Under the pieces are notes generated by a model that saw nothing but the letters and a program-made list of their open reading frames with translations, had not been told where the DNA came from and searched no databases. From contig JAOUPE010000084.1 of NCBI GenBank assembly GCA_029880025.1, positions 1 through 7,010 on the forward strand: DNA of 7,010 nucleotides, in the 5' to 3' direction. Source of the DNA: Caldifarciminota bacterium. GTDB lineage: Bacteria > Hydrothermota > Tepidihabitantia > Tepidihabitantales > JAOUPE01. This document shows positions 1-6,497 of the stretch, piece by piece. The position numbers and the translations under genes were made by a program. How positions within the stretch are numbered: position 1 is the stretch's first letter; each line of letters begins with the position of its first letter.

Positions 1-1024
1 TTTTACGAGCATAACCAGGTAAGTCAAGCCTGCTAATAATCTGAGGGTTGGTTTTATCTTTTATGTTAATTACCACTATTCCTCCAGTACCATCAGCAAC
101 AAATGCAAAGGAATCGCTAATAAAAACATCTCGAGCATTACCTGGAGTATCGCACCACCCCACAATCTCGGGTTGAGTGGTATGTCTCAGATCGTAAATG
201 TAGATTCCGAGCTGCTCACAGGCGATTATTGCAAAGGTATCAAAGATTGCTACACCTCGAACATTAGCTGGGAATACGCGCTGATAAAGCTGACGTGGGT
301 ATAGCGGATCAGAGACATCAACAATAAGAAATTGACTTAAAGCCGCTATATAAGCAAGATTGTTTTCTACGACTATATCATAACCGAATGCTGGAGTCGG
401 GTGATATAAGGACCCGAAGAATCTTAAAGTATCCAGTTCACTAATATCAACAATCTGTAGTTCGTAACTACCATAGGCAATATAGGCGTAATGGTTCTCG
501 ACGGCGACTCCCCAAGCTTCATTAGTCGTATCCATAATATTAGCCGCTATCACCGGTTCTTGTGAGTCTTCAATATTCAAAACAGTCAAACCGGCTTGAC
601 CATCGGCAATATAAGCATAAGGCTCTCGAACAAATACATCGTGCGCATAGCCATAGGTCTGGGTTTGACTTATAATTCGGTATCGCTCTATCATAAATGA
701 CCAGGTTTCTGACCATTCACCCCAAACCGAATCTTTGCTCAGAACTCGAACTCGCCAAAAATAATTTCCGTCAGCTAATTCAATGGCAAAGGCAGTATCG
801 GTAACAGTTGAATCAATGATTGGATGTGAAAAACTGTTCTTTTTATCAATTTGAATATTATAACCGACAGCATCTACTTTTTCCTGCCATTGAAATTCAA
901 CGAGTTTCTGACGCAATACCATTTCATTTAACGGGATCGACAGAGTTACTGGTTCAGGAACCGGTAATGGTTTATGACAAGTAAGTAAAACTAAACTAAA
1001 AATAATTAAAAATATCGATTTCAC
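1..1024 (-). CDS. LVIVD-repeat lipoprotein with FN3-like domain (3' end outside window)
   Basis: The reading frame is open from a GTG at 1024 to the left edge, giving 341 codons without a stop, so the C-terminus is missing. I chose the GTG because a perfect AGGAGG lies 5 bases upstream. The N-terminus is a lipoprotein signal: Lys2, a hydrophobic stretch, then the lipobox LLTC with Cys16 as the expected lipidation site. Residues about 23-113 look like a fibronectin type III-like domain, ending in a YFWRVRV strand and a WSETWSF motif. From about 125 onward there are about five LVIVD-type beta-propeller repeats, each a variant of 'A.DV.V....AYIADG..GL.V.NI.D...P', for example at about 127-158, 171-200, 214-245, 256-286 and 297-330. 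LVIVD proteins are predicted extracytoplasmic propellers with no fixed function. The gene overlaps the preceding barrel gene by one base (TAGTG), so it is the sixth visible member of the pgs operon. A surface or polymer-binding role is inference from context. Confidence 0.88.
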   Translation of the reverse strand, partial: MKSIFLIIFSLVLLTCHKPLPVPEPVTLSIPLNEMVLRQKLVEFQWQEKVDAVGYNIQIDKKNSFSHPIIDSTVTDTAFAIELADGNYFWRVRVLSKDSVWGEWSETWSFMIERYRIISQTQTYGYAHDVFVREPYAYIADGQAGLTVLNIEDSQEPVIAANIMDTTNEAWGVAVENHYAYIAYGSYELQIVDISELDTLRFFGSLYHPTPAFGYDIVVENNLAYIAALSQFLIVDVSDPLYPRQLYQRVFPANVRGVAIFDTFAIIACEQLGIYIYDLRHTTQPEIVGWCDTPGNARDVFISDSFAFVADGTGGIVVINIKDKTNPQIISRLDLPGYARK

Positions 1025-2148
1025 TAAAACCTCCTAAGGCTAAACTCCAATTTTATTTTATTGTTTTTATAATCTTTTATATCATCAATTTCTTCTTTGT
1101 AGGGTGACGAGACATTACGTTTTTCAAAGCCGTAACTGAGGTCAATTGAAATAATCCGAGTTAATGGAATATCCACCCCAAAACCAAAATTCTGTATCTT
1201 ATCCTCTCTTCCGGTATGGAATGGGTCAATTGACGATGGATTGCTCGTAACAAAATCTCTTTGCTCTTGGCCATAATTAACAGTAAAGCTTAATCCACGA
1301 AAACGCCTTAAAAAGGTCCACGGGTTAAGCTTTAAGCCTACGAACCACGCCCATTGGTCATAGGAAATATCTGGAATCGGACCTTGGGCACGGGCAATTT
1401 TATATTCAAATTTACCGCTCAATTTAATAATTTGCCGGATGAAACTATAACTCGCTTCCAGACCAAACCGATGGGCCTTAGTATCATAATGGTCGAAATT
1501 CCGATTATAATCATCAAGCTCGAACTTATAAAAAGGATTTAAGCTAATTTTATTTTTGATTCGGTAATTTATCCCGGTTGATAAAAGATGTTCAGCAAAC
1601 TCACAACCAATATAGGTAGGCGGCGATGTCTGAGTTAGCGGATCTTTGTAATAGCGAATCAAGTATTTGGGTAAAAAGAGATAGCCGGCTTCAACCCCAA
1701 CCGTTTTGATAAGGTTCTGCGCTAAATTAATCGAGAAAAATTGATAACTCTTTACCGGATTTACTGCATAATGATGTAGCCGATAGCGCAGAGAAATAAT
1801 GCTGGTTTTTCGTCTAATCAGTCTTGGTCGAATCTTTAAAGCGCCGGTTAAGGTTGTGATAAAATCATCATAAGTTTCAAATGGGAATCGATACGGACGC
1901 ACTGACCGCTGAAATTCTTTAAGGTTTTTTTCGGAATATAAGAAAATGTTATCATCATAGGTAAACCGGATGTCGGCTTCAAAAGTGATTGGCAAGCGAG
2001 TCGATTTTGTGCTTCGAATTATCGGTTGACCGTGGGCAGCAATTGCACAGACGATTAGGGCAAAAATACCCAGGTAACGAACCCGCTTCGCCTGAGCTAC
2101 AGCAAGTCGAGTCGGCTCAGGGTTCATTTTTTTTGGGTTCTGTTTCAT
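1024..2148 (-). CDS. Predicted outer-membrane beta-barrel protein
   Basis: This 374-residue protein probably forms a beta-barrel in the outer membrane. A basic N-region is followed by the hydrophobic stretch YLGIFALIVCAIAA (about 25-38), with likely signal-peptidase cleavage near AHG-Q41. The mature part has alternating amphipathic strands rich in Tyr, Phe and Arg, separated by charged turns, and ends in Phe374, the usual barrel C-terminal signature. Residues about 57-70 contain a YDDNIF motif seen at the start of some putative barrel porins, including exopolysaccharide-associated ones (compare the BBP2_2 porin family); I could not confirm membership. The first ATG overlaps the TGA of the preceding gene (ATGA) and has no clear ribosome site, so it is probably coupled. 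A second ATG at codon 8 is a possible alternative start and would give a more normal signal-peptide n-region. Its place after pgsB-pgsC-pgsW makes an exit channel or anchor for poly-gamma-glutamate attractive, but this is inference. Confidence 0.75.
   Translation of the reverse strand: MKQNPKKMNPEPTRLAVAQAKRVRYLGIFALIVCAIAAHGQPIIRSTKSTRLPITFEADIRFTYDDNIFLYSEKNLKEFQRSVRPYRFPFETYDDFITTLTGALKIRPRLIRRKTSIISLRYRLHHYAVNPVKSYQFFSINLAQNLIKTVGVEAGYLFLPKYLIRYYKDPLTQTSPPTYIGCEFAEHLLSTGINYRIKNKISLNPFYKFELDDYNRNFDHYDTKAHRFGLEASYSFIRQIIKLSGKFEYKIARAQGPIPDISYDQWAWFVGLKLNPWTFLRRFRGLSFTVNYGQEQRDFVTSNPSSIDPFHTGREDKIQNFGFGVDIPLTRIISIDLSYGFEKRNVSSPYKEEIDDIKDYKNNKIKLEFSLRRF
1030..1035 (-). promoter_or_regulatory. 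Shine-Dalgarno AGGAGG for the LVIVD lipoprotein gene
   Basis: On the minus strand AGGAGG is followed by TTTTA and then GTG. It is embedded in the last codons of the upstream barrel gene, where it encodes the Arg-Arg just before the final Phe. It decides the GTG start and suggests translational coupling, because the upstream TAG shares its G with the GTG. Confidence 0.8.
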
Positions 2149-3035
2149 TCATACTTTTGTGGGGTTTTCGTTAAGAATCGTAACCCGGCACTCTTTCCCA
2201 AGGTGCCTTCTAAGCGAAACTCGAGTTGGTGCTTTCCGGCAGGGATTTGCAAGTAGGAGAAACGCTCGACCGATGGAACAACCTCGGTCTTGTTTTGATA
2301 TTTAATGGTTTCCGATTTGTTTACTTTAAAAGTTGATTTTTGTAATTCTTGCCCTTTCTCCTGGACGACGATTGTGAAATTTTGCCGCCCCTGCATCGTT
2401 ATGTCATAATTGAGCCTTGTCCCTACCTTGAGTCGTAATGGTCCAACAAATTCTATTTTTATCGGTTCATTGATGCCTAATTCATAATAGCGGATTGTCT
2501 TTCCTGCTTCCTCGGCAATCAAACTGCTTGAGAAAGTCCCTGGGGGCACGATTTGTGTCCATTCCTTTGGTTTTTCGATATTAAAACGGACTGCCACGGT
2601 TTCCGATTTAGCCTGCCACAAAGTGAATTTATAATTATTGATTCCTTTGGGCACTTCAATAAAGAAAGAACGCCATTTGCCAAATTCCTGATTGGCTGGT
2701 CCGACTGCCGATTTCGATTTCTCGGTTTCTAAAGAGACGATTCTCTCCTCCTCGTCTTCACTAACAATGATTTTATAGCCGACTTTGCCCTTCAATTCTG
2801 GTTTAAAAAGTAGTCGAGTATAAACCCTCAGCCAAGTTGGCCCCACGATATTAAGCTCGATTGGTTTATCTTTGGTCAGCAGGTAATACTGTTGAGTTAC
2901 CCGTTTAATCACACTGATATCGATGATTCTTGTTCCTTGCTTTACTTCGACTCCACCAGTTATATTTTGACCAAAAATGCAGGCAATACTAAAAACAAAC
3001 AATAATAATCCAATTCGGTAGTTTTTATTTTTCAT
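2145..3035 (-). CDS. Exported protein with two tandem copies of a beta-rich domain
   Basis: I do not recognise a named family for this 296-residue protein. It starts with a signal peptide (MKNKNYR, then GLLLFVFSIACIFG), probably cleaved near Gly22-Gln23; Cys19 lies in a poor lipobox (SIAC), so lipidation is unlikely but possible. The mature chain has two homologous halves, about 49-156 and 182-292. Each begins with a YY.L strand, then (K/E)PI.(L/I)..VGP..L.V.TRL (57-75 and 190-208), a polar middle, a strand around 'F..(V)P.G....F.L' (125-139 and 259-274), and ends in .(V/L)RF....P. The pattern suggests two beta-sandwich domains, perhaps polymer-binding. A ribosome site AGGAGGG lies 11 bases before the ATG, inside the end of pgsW. 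The gene lies 4 bases after pgsW and overlaps the barrel gene by ATGA, so it probably works with both in the periplasm. Confidence 0.8.
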   Translation of the reverse strand: MKNKNYRIGLLLFVFSIACIFGQNITGGVEVKQGTRIIDISVIKRVTQQYYLLTKDKPIELNIVGPTWLRVYTRLLFKPELKGKVGYKIIVSEDEEERIVSLETEKSKSAVGPANQEFGKWRSFFIEVPKGINNYKFTLWQAKSETVAVRFNIEKPKEWTQIVPPGTFSSSLIAEEAGKTIRYYELGINEPIKIEFVGPLRLKVGTRLNYDITMQGRQNFTIVVQEKGQELQKSTFKVNKSETIKYQNKTEVVPSVERFSYLQIPAGKHQLEFRLEGTLGKSAGLRFLTKTPQKYE

Positions 3036-3039
3036 TATT

Positions 3040-4161
3040 TTATTTTCCCTCCTGTCTTTTAATTTCAGCTTGCTGTTTTCTGGGTAAGAGATAGTATTCT
3101 AAATCATAACGAATTACAAAGAAAAGCACAATGATTATCACAATTACAAACACAATTGCTATATTTACCGAATAACGCGGTTCAATAAATAGTTTGCCTT
3201 TACCGACTTTTGGTAATTGGGCGGGCGCGATAGGTAATGAATAAGCCTCGGCTAAGTTGTTAACATCTAAAATATTGATTACCGGGATTCCTTTTGCCAA
3301 CATCCTGCCAATCAGGCTGGATTCCATGATTTTGTTATCACGTCGGGAAAGAATTCCAGTTTTTGGCGTTATTATAATATCACCAAGATTTGATGCGCTT
3401 CGGTCAATGTTGACAAAAGCGGCTAATTTCTGGTTTTGACTTTCCGGTTGATAAATATCCAATCGCTTTTCAATTTGTTCATCAAGCGTAGAAGCGTTAA
3501 TTTTTGTGATGCCATTTCGCAGAAGCGCGGAATCCAATATGGCACGGCCTTCAGGGCTTAAACCCTGACCGTTATCATCTTCACCACCTAAGGATGCGGC
3601 GGCTGAGCGATATTGAAGAATTCCTGCTTGATTAAGAACTCTTTCCATATCAAGCCAGGTGTATTTAGGGTCATTGGCTCCCCACATTGAAGCGGTTAGG
3701 GAAGTTATTATTACTGGTTTTACATTCAAAGCCTTGACTGCACTTAGCAATGCGATGTTTAAAGCTGGATAAGACCCATTCCAGCCAATTGCAACTAAAT
3801 CGTCCTTTCTCACTCCGCAGCGGTAAAGAAGTTCAACCAATAGTGCGGCAAAATTGGGATTGGTACTGGTCAGTTTTGATTGCAAATCATTTCGCCCTGA
3901 AGTGATGAGCGAAAACTGATAGCCGATAAGACCGGTGCGATTCGGGTCATTAATCTCATCGATTGGAATACCGAGACTTTCTCTTGATGCTTTAATAATA
4001 TCAAACGCCTGTTGTGCCGTATTTGCTGCGGTAACCTTTTCATCATAATGCCCCGCCCGCTTATTTCGAATCGAATTAACTTCAATAAGGAACAGAACCA
4101 CACAGAAAAGGGCAAAGGCAAGAAGAACACTTTTCCCAACCTTGCCTTGACGCAACCTCAT
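3040..4161 (-). CDS. pgsW: Poly-gamma-glutamate system protein (PgsW-like)
   Basis: This 373-residue protein resembles the 'poly-gamma-glutamate system protein' family that accompanies pgsB and pgsC in many non-Bacillus genomes; its biochemical role is not established. I assign it from its order, size and architecture, and from recognisable segments such as LLYRCGVRKDD (111-121), VAIGWNGSYPALN (123-135) and SLTASMWGANDP (154-165). There are two membrane segments, at about 10-28 and 331-351, each with basic residues on the outer sequence ends. This predicts both termini in the cytoplasm and a domain of about 300 residues in the periplasm. A ribosome site GGAGGGG lies about 10 bases before the ATG, within the last codons of pgsC, and the ATG overlaps the pgsC TGA as ATGA. 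It may act at the outer face of the synthase, in polymer transfer or control, which is inference. The symbol pgsW is the label I recall for this family. Confidence 0.85.
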   Translation of the reverse strand: MRLRQGKVGKSVLLAFALFCVVLFLIEVNSIRNKRAGHYDEKVTAANTAQQAFDIIKASRESLGIPIDEINDPNRTGLIGYQFSLITSGRNDLQSKLTSTNPNFAALLVELLYRCGVRKDDLVAIGWNGSYPALNIALLSAVKALNVKPVIITSLTASMWGANDPKYTWLDMERVLNQAGILQYRSAAASLGGEDDNGQGLSPEGRAILDSALLRNGITKINASTLDEQIEKRLDIYQPESQNQKLAAFVNIDRSASNLGDIIITPKTGILSRRDNKIMESSLIGRMLAKGIPVINILDVNNLAEAYSLPIAPAQLPKVGKGKLFIEPRYSVNIAIVFVIVIIIVLFFVIRYDLEYYLLPRKQQAEIKRQEGK

Positions 4162-4607
4162 GGTAAAAGTGCCCCTCCGGAAATTATCGTAACCAGAAGT
4201 CGGGTTAAAACCGCTGCCACAATCATCGTCGTTATTGTTTCAACAACTCCTTGGCGGTTCATCCAATAAGCAATTAGTCCGGGAATCACAAAGCCAATTG
4301 TTGCAAGGTCAAGTTTTAATTGCGAAATGACAAAGGGTGGGAATAATCGCGTAACATAGCCCAATAAATAGCCAATCAATATTGCCATCACTAAAAGTCT
4401 TCGTCCATAGAGGAGCATGAATCGTGAGATAAGCTTAGTGATGAGAAAGGTTATCCATGCAACTAAGATGGTCACGATTACTTGTAACGGGTGGTGCAGG
4501 AGTAGGGCGATATAACCAGGCACAACGATACCACCCGCGGCTAAGCCAATTGTTTCGGTCATAAAAAAACTCATTGCCATGCCGAGCCCAATCCCCTCAA
4601 TAAACAT
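4158..4607 (-). CDS. pgsC: Poly-gamma-glutamate synthase membrane subunit PgsC/CapC
   Basis: PgsC is the small integral-membrane partner of PgsB; together they form the core synthase for gamma-linked polyglutamate at the inner membrane. The ATG at 4607 gives 149 residues, the same length as Bacillus PgsC as I recall it. Family motifs are clear: GGIVVPGYIAL (26-36), FMLLYGRR (63-70) and GFVIPGLIAYWMNRQG (105-120). Most of the rest is hydrophobic, with roughly four or five membrane segments, and Glu18 lies in the first conserved loop. I preferred this start over a TTG seven codons upstream because AAAGGAG stands 6 bases before the ATG and because the length fits the family. The start lies 11 bases inside the end of pgsB, and the TGA overlaps the pgsW ATG, so expression of the three is probably coupled. 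Confidence 0.95.
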   Translation of the reverse strand: MFIEGIGLGMAMSFFMTETIGLAAGGIVVPGYIALLLHHPLQVIVTILVAWITFLITKLISRFMLLYGRRLLVMAILIGYLLGYVTRLFPPFVISQLKLDLATIGFVIPGLIAYWMNRQGVVETITTMIVAAVLTRLLVTIISGGALLP

Positions 4608-5763
4608 TTTCGACTCCTTTTGCGGCAAAATAGTTTATTAGGGTTTCGCCAAATCCAACCGTATTGCCGGTAGCAAAAATTAAGGCATCTTTTTGTACTA
4701 ACTCAAAAGTCTTTTGATAAATTTCGGCAGGGCTTTTGCCGCCTAAATCAACAATTTTGGACTTAGGGATACCTTGACGGATTGCACTTCGAACAAAGAC
4801 CGAGGTTAGAAAACCTGTCGCAACATAAAAATTGGCAGGGAATCGTTTTGCCATGAGTTCGCCCAATTGTTTGGAACGGTCAGCCCGGTCGTCTCGACAA
4901 TTGACTAAAACGATACGCTCATCTTTACGATTTTTCGTTCTCTCCCATAACATAGCGATCGAATCCGGGTCATTAGCCGCCGTGGTATTTACCAGTTCAA
5001 TTCTTTTACCAAAATCCTGAATCGTAAAAATACGCAGAACCCCAGAATCTGGTATTGAACGATACATACCGGCTAAAGCGGTCTTGCGGTCAATCCCGAA
5101 ATGCTCACAGACCAAAAGCGCCAAAGCCACATTGTCTTTATGTTCGACATAGCTAAAACCTTTCATCTCCTCGTCACTCACGCTTTCTGGATTTGAGTAG
5201 TATATTTTTGTATTAAGTTCTTTTGATTTTTCGGCAAAAAAGGGCAGGTAAGTATTTTCGGCTGTGAAAAGCTCACCGTTTCTTGGAATTGTACCAGATA
5301 AAGCGATTGCTACATCTTTTACCGTAGGTCCCATTACATCCAAATGATCAGCCCGAACATTGGTAATCACACCATGGGTCGTTCCAACCAGTTGACAGGA
5401 CTCGATTCGTTGATATTGAGGCAACAGAGCCATGCATTCAATCACGATTGCGTCCGGTTTATATTTCCGTGACTGACGAAAGATTTTTATCCCTTCAATA
5501 ATATTGGCTTTACCCAATCTTTTTATTGGTATCTCGTCTTTATCGCTAATGATGAATCTTGGTTTAGTGCCAGTAGTTTTAGCCACAACCCGCATTCCAC
5601 TGACACGTAATCCCGCAGCAATCAATCGGGTAACCGAAGATTTGCCCCGGGTTCCATTTACCTGGATTCTTATCGGAATTTTATTGACGTTAATATGATG
5701 GTTGCGGAGTTCGATTATCCCGTAACCCAAAAAAATAATCAATAGTAACAAAAGCAAAAACAT
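4597..5763 (-). CDS. pgsB: Poly-gamma-glutamate synthase ligase PgsB/CapB
   Basis: PgsB is an ATP-dependent amide ligase related to Mur ligases. It activates the carboxyl group of glutamate and joins residues through gamma-amide bonds at the inner membrane with PgsC. The 388 residues are close to the roughly 393 of Bacillus PgsB. In order: a membrane anchor (2-17), the P-loop GTRGKSSVTR (37-46, Lys41 binding phosphate), KTTGTKPR (62-69), the acidic IECMAL segment (108-113), TNVRADHLDVMGPT (134-147), TAANDPDS (261-268), LVNCRDDRADR (286-296) and ATGNTVGFGE (364-373). All main conserved blocks are present, so the enzyme looks active. The ATG at 5763 is preferred because an in-frame TAA lies 15 bases upstream and later starts would remove the anchor or P-loop. 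There is no ribosome site; a candidate promoter ends about 9 bases before the ATG, so the mRNA may be leaderless. First gene of the operon. The polymer's stereochemistry and whether it is attached or released cannot be told. Confidence 0.96.
   Translation of the reverse strand: MFLLLLLLIIFLGYGIIELRNHHINVNKIPIRIQVNGTRGKSSVTRLIAAGLRVSGMRVVAKTTGTKPRFIISDKDEIPIKRLGKANIIEGIKIFRQSRKYKPDAIVIECMALLPQYQRIESCQLVGTTHGVITNVRADHLDVMGPTVKDVAIALSGTIPRNGELFTAENTYLPFFAEKSKELNTKIYYSNPESVSDEEMKGFSYVEHKDNVALALLVCEHFGIDRKTALAGMYRSIPDSGVLRIFTIQDFGKRIELVNTTAANDPDSIAMLWERTKNRKDERIVLVNCRDDRADRSKQLGELMAKRFPANFYVATGFLTSVFVRSAIRQGIPKSKIVDLGGKSPAEIYQKTFELVQKDALIFATGNTVGFGETLINYFAAKGVENVY
4614..4620 (-). promoter_or_regulatory. 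Shine-Dalgarno AAAGGAG that fixes the pgsC start
   Basis: AAAGGAG followed by TCGAAA and then ATG lies inside the final codons of pgsB. It places the pgsC start at 4607, not at the upstream in-frame TTG at 4628, which has no ribosome site and would add seven polar residues absent from the family. Confidence 0.8.
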
Positions 5764-5772
5764 TAAAAATAT

Positions 5773-5801
5773 ATGTTACTGGAAAATTAGTACAAAGTCA
5801 A
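5773..5801 (-). promoter_or_regulatory. Candidate sigma-70-type promoter of the pgs operon
   Basis: On the minus strand, TTGACT (5801-5796, five of six consensus bases) and TAACAT (5778-5773, four of six) are separated by exactly 17 bases. Only nine bases lie between the -10 box and the pgsB ATG, so transcription should start within 0-3 bases of the ATG. The rest of the 92-base gap to the response-regulator gene holds only a weak stem (TTATTATC / GATAGTAA around 5824-5849, one G-U pair) with no T-run. Confidence 0.5.
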
Positions 5802-5855
5802 GTGAACCTGAGATTTATCGGAATTACTATCTTGCCGGCCGGATAATAAACCATA

Positions 5856-6344
5856 TTATTTCAACTTTTTTTCTTTCCGCATGACCCCCATTCTTTCTGC
5901 TTCCTTTAATAATTTTTCTCCAATCTCTTTTTCTTTTTCGATTTTTTCTTTTAGCAGCTTAGCCTTATTCGCTTCGACTTTAGATAGCAGTTCTTCAATC
6001 TTTGCCAAGAGAACCTCATTTTTAAATGGTTTGGTTAGATATTCATCAGCACCAACTCTCATTCCTTCCTCGATATCTTCTTCTTGAGAACGGGCAGTGA
6101 GTATTAAAATGGGAATCGGTTTGTAAGATTTATCCCGTTTTAATATGGCACAAACCTGATAACCATTAAGTTTGGGTAAAATCAAATCGAGAATTATCAA
6201 ATCAGGGTTTTCCGAACGTGCCTTGCTTAATGCTTCATTGCCGTCGTATGCAGCCAGGACTTCGTATCCAGCACTTTCTAATCTTCTCTGGATAACCGTA
6301 ACCACTTTTGGCTCATCGTCAACAACCAATATTCTTTTTGCCAT
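5856..6344 (-). CDS. Single-domain response regulator with coiled-coil tail
   Basis: The 162-residue protein is a CheY-like receiver followed by a charged tail. Receiver residues are complete: the acidic pocket Asp9-Asp10-Glu11, the phosphoacceptor Asp53 (in LIILDLILPKLNG), Thr83 in ILTAR, and Lys105 in LTKPF, with Tyr102 as the aromatic switch. So it should accept phosphate from a histidine kinase, probably the one encoded just upstream. Residues about 107-160 are a continuous Lys/Glu-rich helix, likely a coiled coil; there is no DNA-binding, enzymatic or GGDEF output domain, so signalling would be by protein contact. A strong ribosome site GGGAGG lies 6 bases before the ATG (plus-strand 6351-6356). 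The pgs operon starts 92 bases downstream on the same strand, with no convincing terminator between, but any control of pgs by this regulator is unproven. Confidence 0.93.
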   Translation of the reverse strand: MAKRILVVDDEPKVVTVIQRRLESAGYEVLAAYDGNEALSKARSENPDLIILDLILPKLNGYQVCAILKRDKSYKPIPILILTARSQEEDIEEGMRVGADEYLTKPFKNEVLLAKIEELLSKVEANKAKLLKEKIEKEKEIGEKLLKEAERMGVMRKEKKLK

Positions 6345-6365
6345 CTTTTGCCTCCCTTGATGCCT

Positions 6366-6393
6366 AGACTAGCCAATTTTTCAAAAAAGTCAA
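6366..6393 (-). promoter_or_regulatory. Weak candidate promoter for the response-regulator gene
   Basis: TTGACT (6393-6388) has five of six -35 bases, the same hexamer as before pgsB. With a 16-base spacer it is followed by TAGTCT (6371-6366), which has only three of six -10 bases. The placement is sensible, as transcription would begin just before the GGGAGG ribosome site, but the poor -10 keeps confidence low. Confidence 0.3.
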
Positions 6394-6408
6394 CAATCGA
6401 CTTCAACA

Positions 6409-6429
6409 CAAAGGGGCTTTGCCCCTTTG
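6409..6429. repeat. Perfect 9-bp hairpin with triloop
   Basis: CAAAGGGGC and GCCCCTTTG flank the loop TTT, giving a perfect 9-base-pair stem. It lies between the kinase and response-regulator genes. It could stop transcripts coming from the kinase gene, but on the minus strand it is followed by TGTTGAAGTC, not a T-run, so it is not a standard intrinsic terminator. Short GGGGC-TTT-GCCCC hairpins of this kind are also common as dispersed intergenic repeats. The outer sequence GAATCCCTTC (6429-6438) is nearly complementary to GAAGGGTTC (6529-6537), so the hairpin may be one end of a larger fold-back element that includes the next repeat. Confidence 0.6.
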
Positions 6430-6445
6430 AATCCCTTCTTTGAGC

Positions 6446-6497
6446 CACTGAAGACACTGAATGCACTGAATTCTTTTTCACTTATGTGTCTTCAGTG
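6446..6497. repeat. Intergenic palindromic repeat with embedded CACTGAA triplication
   Basis: CACTGAAGACAC (6446-6457) and its exact inverse GTGTCTTCAGTG (6486-6497) form a perfect 12-bp inverted repeat around a 28-base loop. The left side also contains three tandem 9-base units of CACTGAANN (6446-6454, 6455-6463, 6464-6472). Downstream on the plus strand comes CTCTCTGTGGTTAA. This resembles the ACCACAGAG-type intergenic repeats found dispersed in many environmental bacterial genomes. No coding potential is convincing here. Confidence 0.65.

Noticed and set aside
1354..2174. Plus-strand frames opposite the beta-barrel gene.
   Set aside because: They are short, lack ribosome sites and family features, and lie opposite a coding region with a clear signal peptide and barrel pattern.
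3870..4269. Open frames on both strands within pgsW and the pgsC end (3870-4139 minus, 4012-4269 plus).
   Set aside because: They overlap strongly supported genes out of frame, show no domain patterns or ribosome sites, and are best seen as chance frames.
4605..4628. A longer PgsC starting at 4628.
   Set aside because: That start is TTG without a ribosome site and adds seven residues. The ATG at 4607 has AAAGGAG six bases upstream and gives the family-typical 149 residues.
5824..5849. An intrinsic terminator after the response-regulator gene.
   Set aside because: The stem is weak and AT-rich with one G-U pair, the loop is a self-complementary GGCC run, and no T-run follows on the minus strand.
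6446..6472. The three CACTGAANN units as the start of a CRISPR array or an iteron origin.
   Set aside because: The units are only 9 bases, directly adjacent with no spacers, limited to three copies, and form one arm of an inverted repeat.
6278..6481. A 67-codon minus-strand frame covering the gap before the response regulator.
   Set aside because: Its N-terminal part reads through the palindromic repeat and gives low-complexity NSVHSVSSV-type sequence, a usual false product of such repeats. It overlaps the well-supported regulator gene in another frame and has no ribosome site.
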